NCBI GenBank assembly: GCA_009774215.1 | Contig: VSNH01000061.1 | Location: forward strand, 1 to 19,473 | Origin: Lachnospiraceae bacterium | GTDB lineage: Bacteria; Bacillota; Clostridia; Lachnospirales; Lachnospiraceae | Direction: 5' to 3' | Length of the DNA: 19,473 nucleotides | In this document: positions 8,554 to 15,230 of the stretch, in pieces | How positions within the stretch are numbered: the stretch's first letter is position 1 | Layout: every line of letters starts with the position of its first letter | The notes under the pieces: generated by a model | Database searches by the model: none | What the model was told of the DNA's origin: nothing | What the model saw: the letters and a program-made list of their open reading frames with translations, nothing else | Made by a program: the position numbers and the translations under genes

Positions 8554-8655
8554 TTGTACCTTATATCCGGCTGCTCCGCACCGGCTACTTCCCTTTCGTT
8601 TTCTTACATTTCCGTTTTCTTTTGTTCTTTTCCTACGGACCGCACCTCAATGCGC

Positions 8656-8708
8656 ACATTTGTAACATTTGTATTGCAAAATATTACATTTTGTCACATT
8701 TTGTAACA
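8656..8708 (-). promoter_or_regulatory. Tandem 10-bp repeat operator-like site upstream of the GH25 gene
   Basis: On the minus strand three head-to-tail units occur at 8699-8708, 8689-8698 and 8683-8688: TGTTACAAAA, TGTGACAAAA and TGTAAT. Another TGTTACAAATGTG is at 8656-8667. Direct repeats at one helical turn are the usual target of OmpR/PhoB-family response regulators. The hexamers resemble the WalR consensus TGTWAH, though that has an 11-bp period. The site is about 105-155 bp before the lysozyme start. GTGACA within it could serve as a -35. Confidence 0.4.
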
Positions 8709-8724
8709 ATCCTCAACAACTATA

Positions 8725-8898
8725 TCATGTTTTTCTGGAATTGTATAGGGATTTTTGCGAAATTTTAGTGGAAAGTTCTTCCAGCCGCCGCCAAAACACC
8801 GGAGAATCATACGCCGAAACCGCCTGATTAAAATCCTTCAGGTCATGCAGCCGCAAGATTTCGCCCGTTTCATTGACAAAAAGAAATATCCCATTCAT
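8725..8898 (-). CDS. Small hypothetical protein, 57 residues
   Basis: ATG at 8898 to TGA at 8725. The protein begins MNGIFLFVNETGEILRLHDL, continues with a probable helix DFNQAVSAYDSPVFWRRLEEL and ends in a Ser/Lys-rich tail. I do not recognise a family. Support for a real gene: GGAG sits seven bases before the ATG, a TTGACA-17-GATAAC promoter lies just upstream, and the codons of the first 43 residues are GC-rich at third positions like the neighbours. No signal peptide or membrane segment is seen. It lies 170 bp before the GH25 gene and reads the same way, so the two may be co-transcribed. It overlaps nothing else. Confidence 0.6.
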   Translation of the reverse strand: MNGIFLFVNETGEILRLHDLKDFNQAVSAYDSPVFWRRLEELSTKISQKSLYNSRKT

Positions 8899-8939
8899 CC
8901 GTCTGCTCCGCCTTTTGATCCGCTGTTTATCATCAAAAT

Positions 8940-8968
8940 GTTATCCCCTCTCCCACAATAATTGTCAA
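8940..8968 (-). promoter_or_regulatory. Promoter TTGACA-N17-GATAAC for the 57-residue gene
   Basis: Perfect -35 TTGACA at 8963-8968, a 17-bp spacer, and -10 GATAAC (4 of 6) at 8940-8945, 42 bp before the start codon at 8898. Confidence 0.6.
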
Positions 8969-9021
8969 CTCTGCGGAACTTACACAAAGAAAACTGCGAA
9001 ATCACTCCCGCAGCTTCCTTT

Positions 9022-9047
9022 CGCGTATGAATAGGTTTCCATACGCG
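9022..9047. repeat. Intergenic palindrome (8-bp stem)
   Basis: CGCGTATG at 9022-9029 pairs with CATACGCG at 9040-9047 around a 10-base loop. It lies between the 71-residue membrane protein gene and the promoter of the 57-residue gene. Toward the plus strand it is followed by a modest T-rich stretch, but no plus-strand gene ends here. Could be a weak terminator or an extragenic palindrome. The rest of 8969-9167 shows nothing I can name. Confidence 0.4.
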
Positions 9048-9167
9048 TTCCCCTTTTACAGGTTACATAATATCACATTTTGCGCAGATTGGATAGTGTA
9101 GGTTATCGCGTAAATATCGCGCAAACGGTTGATTTCCTAATTTACATAATATGTGTTTCTCATCTCC

Positions 9168-9383
9168 CTAGACCCGCGATGATACAAAACCGATTATCCC
9201 GACAATGATTAAAATCGGTAAAGCGATATATACCAATCCCGAAATCACAAGTATCATTAAAAAGAATGGCACAAAAACAAAGCAGACAACGATTTTCATA
9301 ACGCCCCATGCTGCACGGGCAGCAAATACCGCAAGTTTTCCGAATACTAGTAACATTAACATACAAAATAGAAATGTGATCAT
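9168..9383 (-). CDS. Small membrane protein, 71 residues
   Basis: Starts at ATG 9383 with a very strong ribosome site (GGAGGAGGAG, five bases upstream). Two hydrophobic segments are visible, about residues 3-20 (FLFCMLMLLVFGKLAVFA) and 31-66 (VVCFVFVPFFLMILVIS, then IALPILIIVGIIGFV). A short polar stretch, ARAAWGVMK, lies between them. This fits a two- or three-pass inner-membrane miniprotein. I recall similar short proteins in Lachnospiraceae but cannot name a function. It starts 30 bp after the 53-residue gene, so the two form a likely operon. A longer overlapping frame at 9160-9549 is out of phase with this strong start and is a shadow. Confidence 0.7.
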   Translation of the reverse strand: MITFLFCMLMLLVFGKLAVFAARAAWGVMKIVVCFVFVPFFLMILVISGLVYIALPILIIVGIIGFVSSRV

Positions 9384-9413
9384 CTTCTCTCCTCCTCCAA
9401 AAGCATTGTAGCA

Positions 9414-9575
9414 TTACGCCCGTTTTCTGTTCCTTTCTCCTCTTCTGTTTGTCTGCGCCGCCTCCTTCCCCCGGAATCTTGACACATCCCGCACGCCTAT
9501 GGATGCGCAGTAGGTTTCCTGCTCTTCGATCTTTTCCAAAAAGCGGCATAATGACATTCTTTCATTCACTGTCAT
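9414..9575 (-). CDS. Small hypothetical protein, 53 residues
   Basis: ATG at 9575 to TAA at 9414. The ribosome site GGAGAGGAG is eight bases before the start. The N-terminal half (MTVNERMSLCRFLEKIEEQE) looks like a compact amphipathic helix. The second half (TYCASIGVRDVSRFRGKEAA and on) is basic and ends in Arg/Lys. No membrane segment or signal peptide. I recall short Lachnospiraceae proteins with an MTxNERxxLCRxIEK-like opening, which would make this a conserved family, but that is memory and not checked. The 71-residue membrane protein follows after 30 bp on the same strand. The HTH regulator diverges from it across a 222-bp gap. Confidence 0.6.
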   Translation of the reverse strand: MTVNERMSLCRFLEKIEEQETYCASIGVRDVSRFRGKEAAQTNRRGERNRKRA

Positions 9576-9732
9576 GTATCACGCTCCTCTCCACGAGACA
9601 ACGTCTGCGTTTCCGCTCACAAAAGTTATAACCCTATTTTAGCTATCCGGCCATATCATATAAACCCTTATAGGAACGGAAAAGCAGAGTCTATTCCCTC
9701 CATGTTTGCGAAATACCCCCGCTTCTTTTTTC

Positions 9733-9761
9733 TTGCGTCAAATCGTACCATCCGATATAAT
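9733..9761 (+). promoter_or_regulatory. Promoter TTGCGT-N17-TATAAT for the HTH gene
   Basis: -35 TTGCGT at 9733-9738, a 17-bp spacer and a perfect -10 TATAAT at 9756-9761. Transcription would start near 9768, about 30 bases before the ATG at 9798. This supports the internal start and excludes translation of the upstream in-frame extension from 9702. Confidence 0.65.
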
Positions 9762-9797
9762 TATATTCATATATACGCTAGAGAGAGAGAACTGTTT

Positions 9798-10277
9798 ATG
9801 GGAAAAAAATCTACGAAAGAGAACAAAAATATTTATTTTCAGAGCAGGGAAAATGCCGGTCTGACCAGAGCGCAGGCAAGCGAGCGCATCGGCTGTATCT
9901 CCGAGAGTAAAATCGAAAAAATAGAAAACGGCACGACTCCGCCACAGCCGGAAGACGTTGTTCTCATGGCGGAAGCCTATAAAAATCCGCGGTTGTGTAA
10001 TTATTACTGCTCCCACGAATGCCGCATCGGACAGGAGTATGTGCCGGAAGTAGAGATCAAGGGACTCCCCGAGATTGCCCTTGGCCTGCTTTCATCTTTA
10101 AACGCGCTGGATAAATGTAAAGAACGTCTGATTGAAATTACGGAGGACGGTGAAATCACGTCAGATGAATACGCCGATTTTAAGAAAATCCAGGATCAAC
10201 TTGAAAAGATTTCTGTTACTGTGGAATCGTTGAAGATGTGGGTTAGGGATAATGAGGTTGGTCGGGAAAGGGGTTAA
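9798..10277 (+). CDS. XRE-family helix-turn-helix regulator with Cys motif
   Basis: 159 residues from ATG 9798. Residues 12-62 form a Cro/C1-type HTH: FQSRENAGLTRAQASERIG then SESKIEKIENG and PEDVVLMAEAY. Directly after it is a cysteine motif CNYYCSHECRIG (Cys67, Cys71, Cys75; CX3CX3C), which could bind metal or sense redox. The C-terminal half (about 85-150) is predicted helical, with a heptad-like stretch KKIQDQLEKISVTVESLKMW. The frame is open back to 9702, but the promoter lies inside that stretch, so the internal start is right; GAGAGAGAGA precedes it. It is the only clear plus-strand gene. It is divergent from the small 53/71-residue operon, which it might control. Confidence 0.8.
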   Translation: MGKKSTKENKNIYFQSRENAGLTRAQASERIGCISESKIEKIENGTTPPQPEDVVLMAEAYKNPRLCNYYCSHECRIGQEYVPEVEIKGLPEIALGLLSSLNALDKCKERLIEITEDGEITSDEYADFKKIQDQLEKISVTVESLKMWVRDNEVGRERG

Positions 10278-10304
10278 AAGAAAACATATAGAAACATACC
10301 ACCC

Positions 10305-10538
10305 TTATTTTCCATCTTTTATGATATCCAACATTCCTTTCGGTGTTACAATGTATGCTCTCACTGGAAAATGCTTCCTATTTCCCGTCACCAAATATGC
10401 ATCCGTATCTTTACGTTGTTCCATTAAAACCGCATAAAAAACTGCATCATCTTTATCTGGTATCTCCTCTTCCAGTATGTCCCTCTCCACATGTAGAGCA
10501 AGGCACTTGTCAAAAAAGCCTAATCCCCGTAGCCGCAT
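10305..10538 (-). pseudogene. PIN-domain remnant (C-terminal fragment)
   Basis: A 77-codon frame. About residues 25-73 match the end of a PIN-domain nuclease: IPDKDDAVFYAVLME, then DAYLVTGNRKHFP, and IVTPKGMLDII. The conserved Asp pair and the YLVTGNxKHF strand are present. The first 80 or so residues, with the MxxLIDTNV start and the first catalytic acids, are missing, and the upstream DNA encodes nothing PIN-like. The opening MRLRGLGFFDKCLALHVE is probably not original. PIN proteins of this kind are usually the toxin half of toxin-antitoxin pairs; no antitoxin is visible. The fragment is antisense and convergent to the HTH gene. Its third positions are more AT-rich than the neighbours, which hints at transfer. 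Confidence 0.65.
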
Positions 10539-10593
10539 CCCTACCCAAGTTTGCGAAAACAGTCGTTTTCAGCCTGCCCAAACTGTCGCCCCC

Positions 10594-10635
10594 AGCGCCC
10601 GAACAGCCTTTTGATGTTCGGGCGCTTTTACTTTT
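10594..10635 (+). terminator. Rho-independent terminator, plus orientation
   Basis: A perfect 12-bp stem, 10594-10605 with 10615-10626 (AGCGCCCGAACA/TGTTCGGGCGCT), is followed by TTTTACTTTTG. It reads with the HTH gene, 317 bp after its stop. It may end that transcript or be left over from a deleted gene. Confidence 0.7.
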
Positions 10636-10644
10636 GTCACAGAC

Positions 10645-10674
10645 AAAAAATAAAACATTAGTATAATCTAATGT
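10645..10674 (-). terminator. Rho-independent terminator of tRNA-Leu
   Basis: A 7-bp stem ACATTAG/CTAATGT (10668-10674 with 10655-10661) is followed on the minus strand by TTTATTTTTT. It begins 18 bp after the tRNA 3' end. Confidence 0.8.
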
Positions 10675-10691
10675 CTTATTCCAAAAATTAC

Positions 10692-10774
10692 TGCTGGTGG
10701 TGGGACTTGAACCCACACGTGGTTGCCCACAACAGATTTTGAGTCTGCCTCGTCTGCCATTCCGACACACCAGC
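10692..10774 (-). tRNA. tRNA-Leu (CAA anticodon)
   Basis: 83 bases. The acceptor stem GCTGGTG pairs perfectly with CACCAGC, and the discriminator base is A. The anticodon stem-loop GCAGA-CTCAAAA-TCTGT puts CAA at 10739-10741. A long variable arm (TGTGGGCAACCACG) marks it as class II, and the T-loop reads GGGTTCAAGTCCC. CCA is not encoded. A promoter and a terminator flank it, so it is a single-gene unit reading leucine UUG codons. Confidence 0.95.
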
Positions 10775-10833
10775 TCTCATTATACCCGGCTGCAATGACC
10801 GCCTGCCTGAATCATCATCTGCAACCAAGCTAT

Positions 10834-10862
10834 ATCTTACCATAATGCCGGGCTGTTGGCAA
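10834..10862 (-). promoter_or_regulatory. Promoter TTGCCA-N17-TAAGAT for tRNA-Leu
   Basis: -35 TTGCCA (5 of 6) at 10857-10862, a 17-bp spacer and -10 TAAGAT (5 of 6) at 10834-10839. This would give a 5' leader of about 55 bases before the tRNA. Confidence 0.65.
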
Positions 10863-10865
10863 GAT

Positions 10866-10998
10866 TTATTCGCAGAAATTCATCGAGCCCATCATGTCAA
10901 TAAAATTATTATATTCAGACACATCCAATCCTTTGCTCATTTTCTTTATCATTCTGCATTTTCCCACAACATGCTTTGCAACTGAACGTTCCTGTTCT
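10866..10998 (-). pseudogene. Possible gene remnant, about 44 codons, no proper start
   Basis: Immediately after the decarboxylase stop, in another frame, there is an open stretch of 44 codons. It contains VEQERSVAKHVVGKC, MIKKMSKGLDVSEYNNF and IDMMGSMNFCE before TAA at 10866. The residue pattern is protein-like and AT-rich at third positions, but there is no convincing ribosome site and no family I recognise. It may be the tail of a lost gene, or a short peptide starting at the internal ATG. Low confidence. Confidence 0.3.
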
Positions 10999-12268
10999 AC
11001 ACCCCCAGCTTCCCATACACCTCAAACCCATCCAGCGTCGCGAAATAATCCTTCGGTGTCTCCGCCCTTCTGATAAGCTGCACGCTGCCGTCCTCTTTCA
11101 ACAAAAGCTCCGCTGACTTTAATTTCCCGTTATAGTTATAACCCATGGCGTAGCCGTGCGCGCCCGTATCGTGGATCACCAGATAATCCCCTTTCTCAAT
11201 CTCCGGGAGCATCCGGTCAATGGCGAACTTATCGTTGTTCTCGCAAAGCGAGCCCGTCACGTCATACTTATGGTCGCAGGGCGCATTCTCCTTGCCAAGC
11301 ACCGTGATATGATGGTATGCGCCGTACATGGCGGGACGCATCAGATTCACTGCGCAGGCATCCACACCGATATATTCCTTGTGGGTGTGCTTTTCGTGAA
11401 TCGCCTGTGTCACAAGGGCCCCATAAGGTCCTGTCATAAAGCGCCCCATCTCCGTATAAATCGCGGTATCCCCCATGCCCGCGGGCACAAGCACCTCGTC
11501 GAAAACCCGGTGCACGCCCTCGCCAATGGCTCTGATATCGTTCGCCACCTGGTCGGGCTGATAAGCGATGCCCACGCCGCCGGAAAGGTTGATAAAATCT
11601 ATCTGCACGCCCACCTTCTCCTTGATCTGCACCGCCAGCTCAAAGAGCTGCTTTGCAAGTTGGGGATAATACTCGTTGGTCACCGTATTGCTGGCAAGGA
11701 ACGCGTGGAGCCCGAAACGCTTCACCCCTTTTTCCTTCAAAATGCGATAGCCCTCAAAGAGCTGCTCCGGTGTAAAACCGTACTTGGAATCACCCGGATT
11801 GTCCATAATGCCGTTGCTTAACTGGAACACGCCGCCCGGATTGTAACGGCAGCTCATAGTCTCAGGCAGTTTTCCCAGAATGCCCTCCACAAAGTCGATA
11901 TGGGTGATGTCATCCAAGTTGATGATGCCGCCCACCTTCGCGCAGTATTCGTACTCCTGTGCCGGGGTATCGTTGGAGGAAAACATAATATCGTCCCCGT
12001 TGATTTGCAGAGCGTTGCTCAGCATCAGCTCCGTCATGGAAGAACAGTCGCAGCCCGCGCCGTACTCGTGCAGAATCTGAATCAAAAACGGATTCGGACA
12101 TGCCTTCACCGCAAAATACTCCTTAAATCTTTTATTCCACGAAAAAGCCTCCTGCACGGCTTTGGCATTCTCCCTGATGCCCTTCTCGTCATAGATATGA
12201 AATGGCGTAGGGTAGGTCTTTACGATCTCCTCTATCTGTTCCTTCGTCACAAAAGGTAATTTACTCAT
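10997..12268 (-). CDS. lysA: Diaminopimelate decarboxylase-type PLP enzyme (fold type III)
   Basis: 423 residues. Family enzymes decarboxylate meso-diaminopimelate to L-lysine with PLP. Lys55 in KEYFAVKACPNP is the PLP-binding lysine. CDCSSMTEL (73-81) and INLSGGVGIAY (226-236, phosphate loop) are typical. Cys342-Glu343 in GSLCENNDKFA is the active-site pair donated across the dimer. Variants from textbook LysA are visible: the HIGS motif reads HAFLASN (188-194) and EPGR reads EMGR (273-276). An ornithine-type or carboxynorspermidine decarboxylase is less likely because CEN and the GDYLVIHDTGAHGYAM tail follow LysA. The ATG at 12268 has GGAGGAG nine bases upstream and overlaps the ung stop by 8 bp; a TTG ten codons earlier is the alternative. 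Transcribed with ung. Confidence 0.8.
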   Translation of the reverse strand: MSKLPFVTKEQIEEIVKTYPTPFHIYDEKGIRENAKAVQEAFSWNKRFKEYFAVKACPNPFLIQILHEYGAGCDCSSMTELMLSNALQINGDDIMFSSNDTPAQEYEYCAKVGGIINLDDITHIDFVEGILGKLPETMSCRYNPGGVFQLSNGIMDNPGDSKYGFTPEQLFEGYRILKEKGVKRFGLHAFLASNTVTNEYYPQLAKQLFELAVQIKEKVGVQIDFINLSGGVGIAYQPDQVANDIRAIGEGVHRVFDEVLVPAGMGDTAIYTEMGRFMTGPYGALVTQAIHEKHTHKEYIGVDACAVNLMRPAMYGAYHHITVLGKENAPCDHKYDVTGSLCENNDKFAIDRMLPEIEKGDYLVIHDTGAHGYAMGYNYNGKLKSAELLLKEDGSVQLIRRAETPKDYFATLDGFEVYGKLGV

Positions 12269-12962
12269 GTCTGTTTTCTCCTCCCGCAATGTTCTCAATC
12301 TGCCAATCTATGGGCTCCACGCCGTTTTTCTCCAGGAACGCGTTACACTGACTAAAATGCCTGCATCCGAAAAATCCCCGATAAGCCGATAAAGGGCTTG
12401 GGTGCGGCGCTTTTAATATCAGATGCTTTGGGTTGTTCAGCATCGGAATTTTGCTCTGCGCAGGCTTTCCCCAGAGCAGATACACAATCGGACGATCCTG
12501 CTCGTTCACCGCCCGGATCACCGCGTCCGTGAACTCCTCCCAGCCTTTTCCCTGATGGGAATTAGCCTGATGCGCCCGCACGGTCAGCACCGTATTTAAA
12601 AGAAGCACCCCCTGGTCGGCCCACTTCTGCAGATACCCGTTGTCGGGTATGTAACAGCCAAGGTCGTCCCGCAGCTCCTGATAAATATTCTGCAAAGACG
12701 GCGGAATCTCCTTCTGATCCGGCAGCACCGAAAAGCTCATGCCGTGCGCCTGATGCTCGTTGTGGTACGGATCCTGCCCCAGAAGCAGCACCTTCACTTT
12801 CCCCAAAGGTGTAAAATGAAAGGCGTTATAAATATCGTCCGCAGGCGGATAAACCACCCGTTTACTGTACTCCTCTTTCACAAACATGTAAAGGTTTTTG
12901 TAATAAGGCTTCCGAAATTCGCTGTCCAGAGCCTGCGCCCAGTCGTTTGCCAGCATTGCCAT
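12261..12962 (-). CDS. ung: Uracil-DNA glycosylase (family 1)
   Basis: Removes uracil from DNA to start base-excision repair. 233 residues, the normal size. The catalytic water-activating motif GQDPYH is at 62-67 with Asp64. MSFSV follows at about 74-78, and PPSLQNIYQEL at 87-97. LLLNTVLTVRAHQANSHQ is at about 119-136, and the leucine/His loop HPSPLSAYRGFFG near 187-199 carries the second catalytic histidine. AAAGGA lies ten bases before the ATG; a second ATG two codons on is possible. The stop overlaps the start of lysA, so the two are translationally coupled, though they share no pathway. A terminator separates ung from hisF upstream, so ung must have its own promoter; I do not see a strong one. 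Confidence 0.96.
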   Translation of the reverse strand: MAMLANDWAQALDSEFRKPYYKNLYMFVKEEYSKRVVYPPADDIYNAFHFTPLGKVKVLLLGQDPYHNEHQAHGMSFSVLPDQKEIPPSLQNIYQELRDDLGCYIPDNGYLQKWADQGVLLLNTVLTVRAHQANSHQGKGWEEFTDAVIRAVNEQDRPIVYLLWGKPAQSKIPMLNNPKHLILKAPHPSPLSAYRGFFGCRHFSQCNAFLEKNGVEPIDWQIENIAGGENRHE

Positions 12963-13010
12963 TGTGCTTTTTTCCTTTCTCTTTCGTCATAAACTCTCCG
13001 CAAACGAGCG

Positions 13011-13050
13011 TAAAAGGGCATAGAACCGCCTCATTCCTGTTCCTATGCCC
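13011..13050 (-). terminator. Terminator after hisF
   Basis: On the minus strand GGGCATAGGAAC (13039-13050) pairs with GTTCTATGCCC (13016-13026), with one bulged G, and is followed by TTTTA. It lies 31 bp after the hisF stop and ends the hisHF transcript before ung. Confidence 0.7.
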
Positions 13051-13080
13051 CCTTGCATACCCGAATCCACTTTCGCGTCT

Positions 13081-13845
13081 TTACTCTAATCGTACCGAAA
13101 TACCCTTCTCCCGCAGATATTTCTTTAAATCCTTTATTTCCATCTCCTTGAAATGAAAGAGTGACGCCGCCAGCGCCGCCTCCGCCTTCCCTTCCGTGAA
13201 TGCCTCGTAGAAGTGTTCCATCGTCCCCGCGCCGCCGGAAGCAATCACCGGAATCGACACATTCTCCGCAACGGCTCTCGTCAGCTCCAGATCATATCCT
13301 GCCTTGGTGCCGTCCCCATCCATGCTGGTCAGAAGAATCTCTCCCGCACCAAGCTTTTCCGCTTTCATAGCCCATTCCACAGCGTCGATCTCCATATCCA
13401 CACGGCCGCCGTTTTTATAGATGGTAAACCCTTTCCCGTCGGCGCGTCTTTTCGCGTCGATCGCCACCACCACACACTGACTGCCGAACTTATCCGCCGC
13501 CTCACTGATCAGATTCGGATTCATAATCGCCGCCGAATTGACGGAAACCTTATCCGCTCCCTCCCGCAGAATCGCCTTAAAGTCCTCCACCGTGCGAATG
13601 CCGCCGCCCACCGTAAAAGGAATAAACACCTTCTCGGCAACCTTACGCACCATCTCCACAGCCGTGTCTCTCGCGTCGGAGGAAGCCGTGATATCCAGAA
13701 AAACGAGCTCGTCCGCTCCCGACTTGTCATAAGCCGCGCCGACCTCAGCCGGATCGCCCGCATCCTTAAAATTGATGAAATTAACGCCCTTAACCACCCT
13801 GCCGTTTTTCACATCCAGACAGGGAATAATCCGCTTTGTATGCAT
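13081..13845 (-). CDS. hisF: Imidazole glycerol phosphate synthase, cyclase subunit
   Basis: 254 residues, a complete TIM barrel of normal length. It takes PRFAR and ammonia from HisH and makes imidazole glycerol phosphate plus AICAR, the branch between histidine and purine synthesis. Catalytic Asp11 is in RIIPCLDVKNGRVVKG and Asp130 in VVVAIDAKR. Phosphate loops are visible as FTVGGGIRTVEDF (77-89) and VIASGGAGTMEHF (about 202-214). GGAG lies five bases before the ATG. It starts 12 bp after hisH, so both subunits are made from one transcript. No other his gene is in the window. All catalytic residues are present, so I favour true histidine synthesis over the HisHF paralogues of sugar pathways. 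Confidence 0.96.
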   Translation of the reverse strand: MHTKRIIPCLDVKNGRVVKGVNFINFKDAGDPAEVGAAYDKSGADELVFLDITASSDARDTAVEMVRKVAEKVFIPFTVGGGIRTVEDFKAILREGADKVSVNSAAIMNPNLISEAADKFGSQCVVVAIDAKRRADGKGFTIYKNGGRVDMEIDAVEWAMKAEKLGAGEILLTSMDGDGTKAGYDLELTRAVAENVSIPVIASGGAGTMEHFYEAFTEGKAEAALAASLFHFKEMEIKDLKKYLREKGISVRLE

Positions 13846-13857
13846 CGCCGCTCCGTC

Positions 13858-14463
13858 CTAAACTTCCAAAAAGTTCTGTAATATTTTCAGTCCTGTCTCC
13901 GAGCTCTTCTCCGGATGGAACTGACAGGCAAACAGATTGTCTCTCTCCACCGAAGCGTGAATCAGCGTGCCATACTCCGTAGAGGCTTTCACGATCTGCG
14001 GATCGTCCGCCTGCAGATAATAGGAGTGCACGAAGTACACATAAGCGCCCTCCGCAATCCCCTGAAACAGCCGTCCCTGATTCGGAAACGTCAGAGAATT
14101 CCAGCCGATATGAGGAATTTTCAGCCCCTCCTTATCGGGAATCCTCACAATCTTTCCCGGTAAAAGCCCCAGCCCTGCTACGCCGGGTGCCTCCTCGCTG
14201 CTCTCAAACATAAGCTGCAGTCCCAGACAAATGCCCAGAAAAGGAATCCCTTTATCTGCCGTCTCACGGATGACGGAAACCAGCCCGTACCCGTGCAGCT
14301 TTTCCATAGCGTCGCCAAACGCGCCCACACCGGGCAGAATCACATGATCCGCCAAGAGAATTTCTTCCCTGTTCCTCGTCAGCAAAGCCTCATGCCCCAG
14401 CAGAGAGACGGCCTTCTCCACACTCTTGATATTCCCGGCATCATAATCGATAATCGCTACCAT
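13858..14463 (-). CDS. hisH: Imidazole glycerol phosphate synthase, glutaminase subunit
   Basis: Class I glutamine amidotransferase that supplies ammonia to HisF. The triad is intact: in the numbering from the upstream GTG, Cys80 is in GICLGLQLMF and His184/Glu186 are in CQFHPEKSSE (subtract one for the ATG start). The oxyanion-region motif LPGVGAFGDAM (44-54) and IPHIGWN (117-123) are typical. I chose the ATG at 14463 because it forms TGATG with the stop of the gene before it and AAGGGG is seven bases upstream; a GTG one codon earlier is possible. The tight junction means hisHF is translated together with the unrelated membrane/acidic protein gene, an unusual partner for histidine synthesis. 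Confidence 0.96.
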   Translation of the reverse strand: MVAIIDYDAGNIKSVEKAVSLLGHEALLTRNREEILLADHVILPGVGAFGDAMEKLHGYGLVSVIRETADKGIPFLGICLGLQLMFESSEEAPGVAGLGLLPGKIVRIPDKEGLKIPHIGWNSLTFPNQGRLFQGIAEGAYVYFVHSYYLQADDPQIVKASTEYGTLIHASVERDNLFACQFHPEKSSETGLKILQNFLEV

Positions 14464-15182
14464 CACTCTGCCCCTTCATTCGCATTCTCATCCGTCGGCA
14501 TATCTTCGCCTGCATTTTCATCTGCGTTCACTTCCATCATTTCCTCCGGCAGCATATCCTCTTCCGGGGCCACATCCGTCTGCATATCATCCGTCGGCTG
14601 TTCTCCCTCGGTCTCAGACTCAAGCCCGTCTATTCTCTCGATGATCTCCTCTTCCTCCGGCAGCACATCCTGTCTGCCCGCGGGAATATCCTCGCTGTAA
14701 ACCGCGCCGCTTATAATCGCCTCAAGACGCTGTGAATAAGCCACATCGTCCTCCAGAGCGATGATCTCCAATGCGTCCGACTCAGACACCCCGAAGTCTG
14801 CCGACAGCCTATCTAAAATCTGCGCGTAAATGTCACTGACCTCACCTACTACATTGTATGTTTCCGCCTCCGGCAGAATCGCCTGATAGCGCGCCACACC
14901 GCCAATCAACGCATTCAACGACTCCAGACGCATATCGAGACTGCCATAATTTTCATAAGATGTAAGCTTCCGATTCATCTGCAGAATCAGGTTACTCCTC
15001 TGGAACAGCACCTCATCCTGTTCATCTAATTCCTTCCCGTACAGAAGGTCGTACACCTGCGCATAATCCTGATGATCATACGCCACATGCGCCTCCCGCT
15101 TCTCCGTATAGTTTGGCAGGAAGGAAACCAAAAGCACAATACAAGCCGCGATTGTGCCGCAGAATACAAACACCGTTATCAC
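14463..15182 (-). CDS. Single-pass membrane protein of unknown function; possibly the 3' part of a split gene
   Basis: 239 residues if started at the GTG at 15182. Residues 2-22 (ITVFVFCGTIAACIVLLVSFL) form a transmembrane segment. It is followed by a helical domain (about 25-170) with ARYQAILPEAETYNVVGEV and LSADFGVSESDALEIIALE, then a strongly acidic tail rich in Glu, Asp and Met. No known family. The start is poor: GTG with no spaced ribosome site. The frame stays open 16 codons further upstream (ETDLFAPPEKKLSKKK) to the TAA of the preceding gene, with which it is in phase. Those residues would give the positive-inside charge that a membrane anchor needs. So the true product may begin near 15221 at a CTG, or the two frames were one protein. 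The stop overlaps the hisH start. Confidence 0.6.
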   Translation of the reverse strand: MITVFVFCGTIAACIVLLVSFLPNYTEKREAHVAYDHQDYAQVYDLLYGKELDEQDEVLFQRSNLILQMNRKLTSYENYGSLDMRLESLNALIGGVARYQAILPEAETYNVVGEVSDIYAQILDRLSADFGVSESDALEIIALEDDVAYSQRLEAIISGAVYSEDIPAGRQDVLPEEEEIIERIDGLESETEGEQPTDDMQTDVAPEEDMLPEEMMEVNADENAGEDMPTDENANEGAE

Positions 15183-15230
15183 CTTCTTCTTAGAAAGCTT
15201 CTTCTCCGGCGGTGCAAACAGATCTGTCTC

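Noticed and set aside
9160..9549. 129-codon minus-strand frame overlapping the small membrane protein
   Set aside because: It runs out of frame through two better-supported genes with strong ribosome sites, and has no such site itself.
9702..9797. N-terminal extension of the HTH gene from ATG 9702
   Set aside because: The TTGCGT/TATAAT promoter lies inside it, and the extension is not HTH-like.
10510..10770. 86-codon minus-strand frame
   Set aside because: It reads through the tRNA-Leu and its terminator.
10779..10784. TATAAT just upstream of tRNA-Leu as its -10 box
   Set aside because: It is only 4 bases from the mature 5' end, so transcription would start inside the tRNA. The TTGCCA/TAAGAT pair further up fits better.
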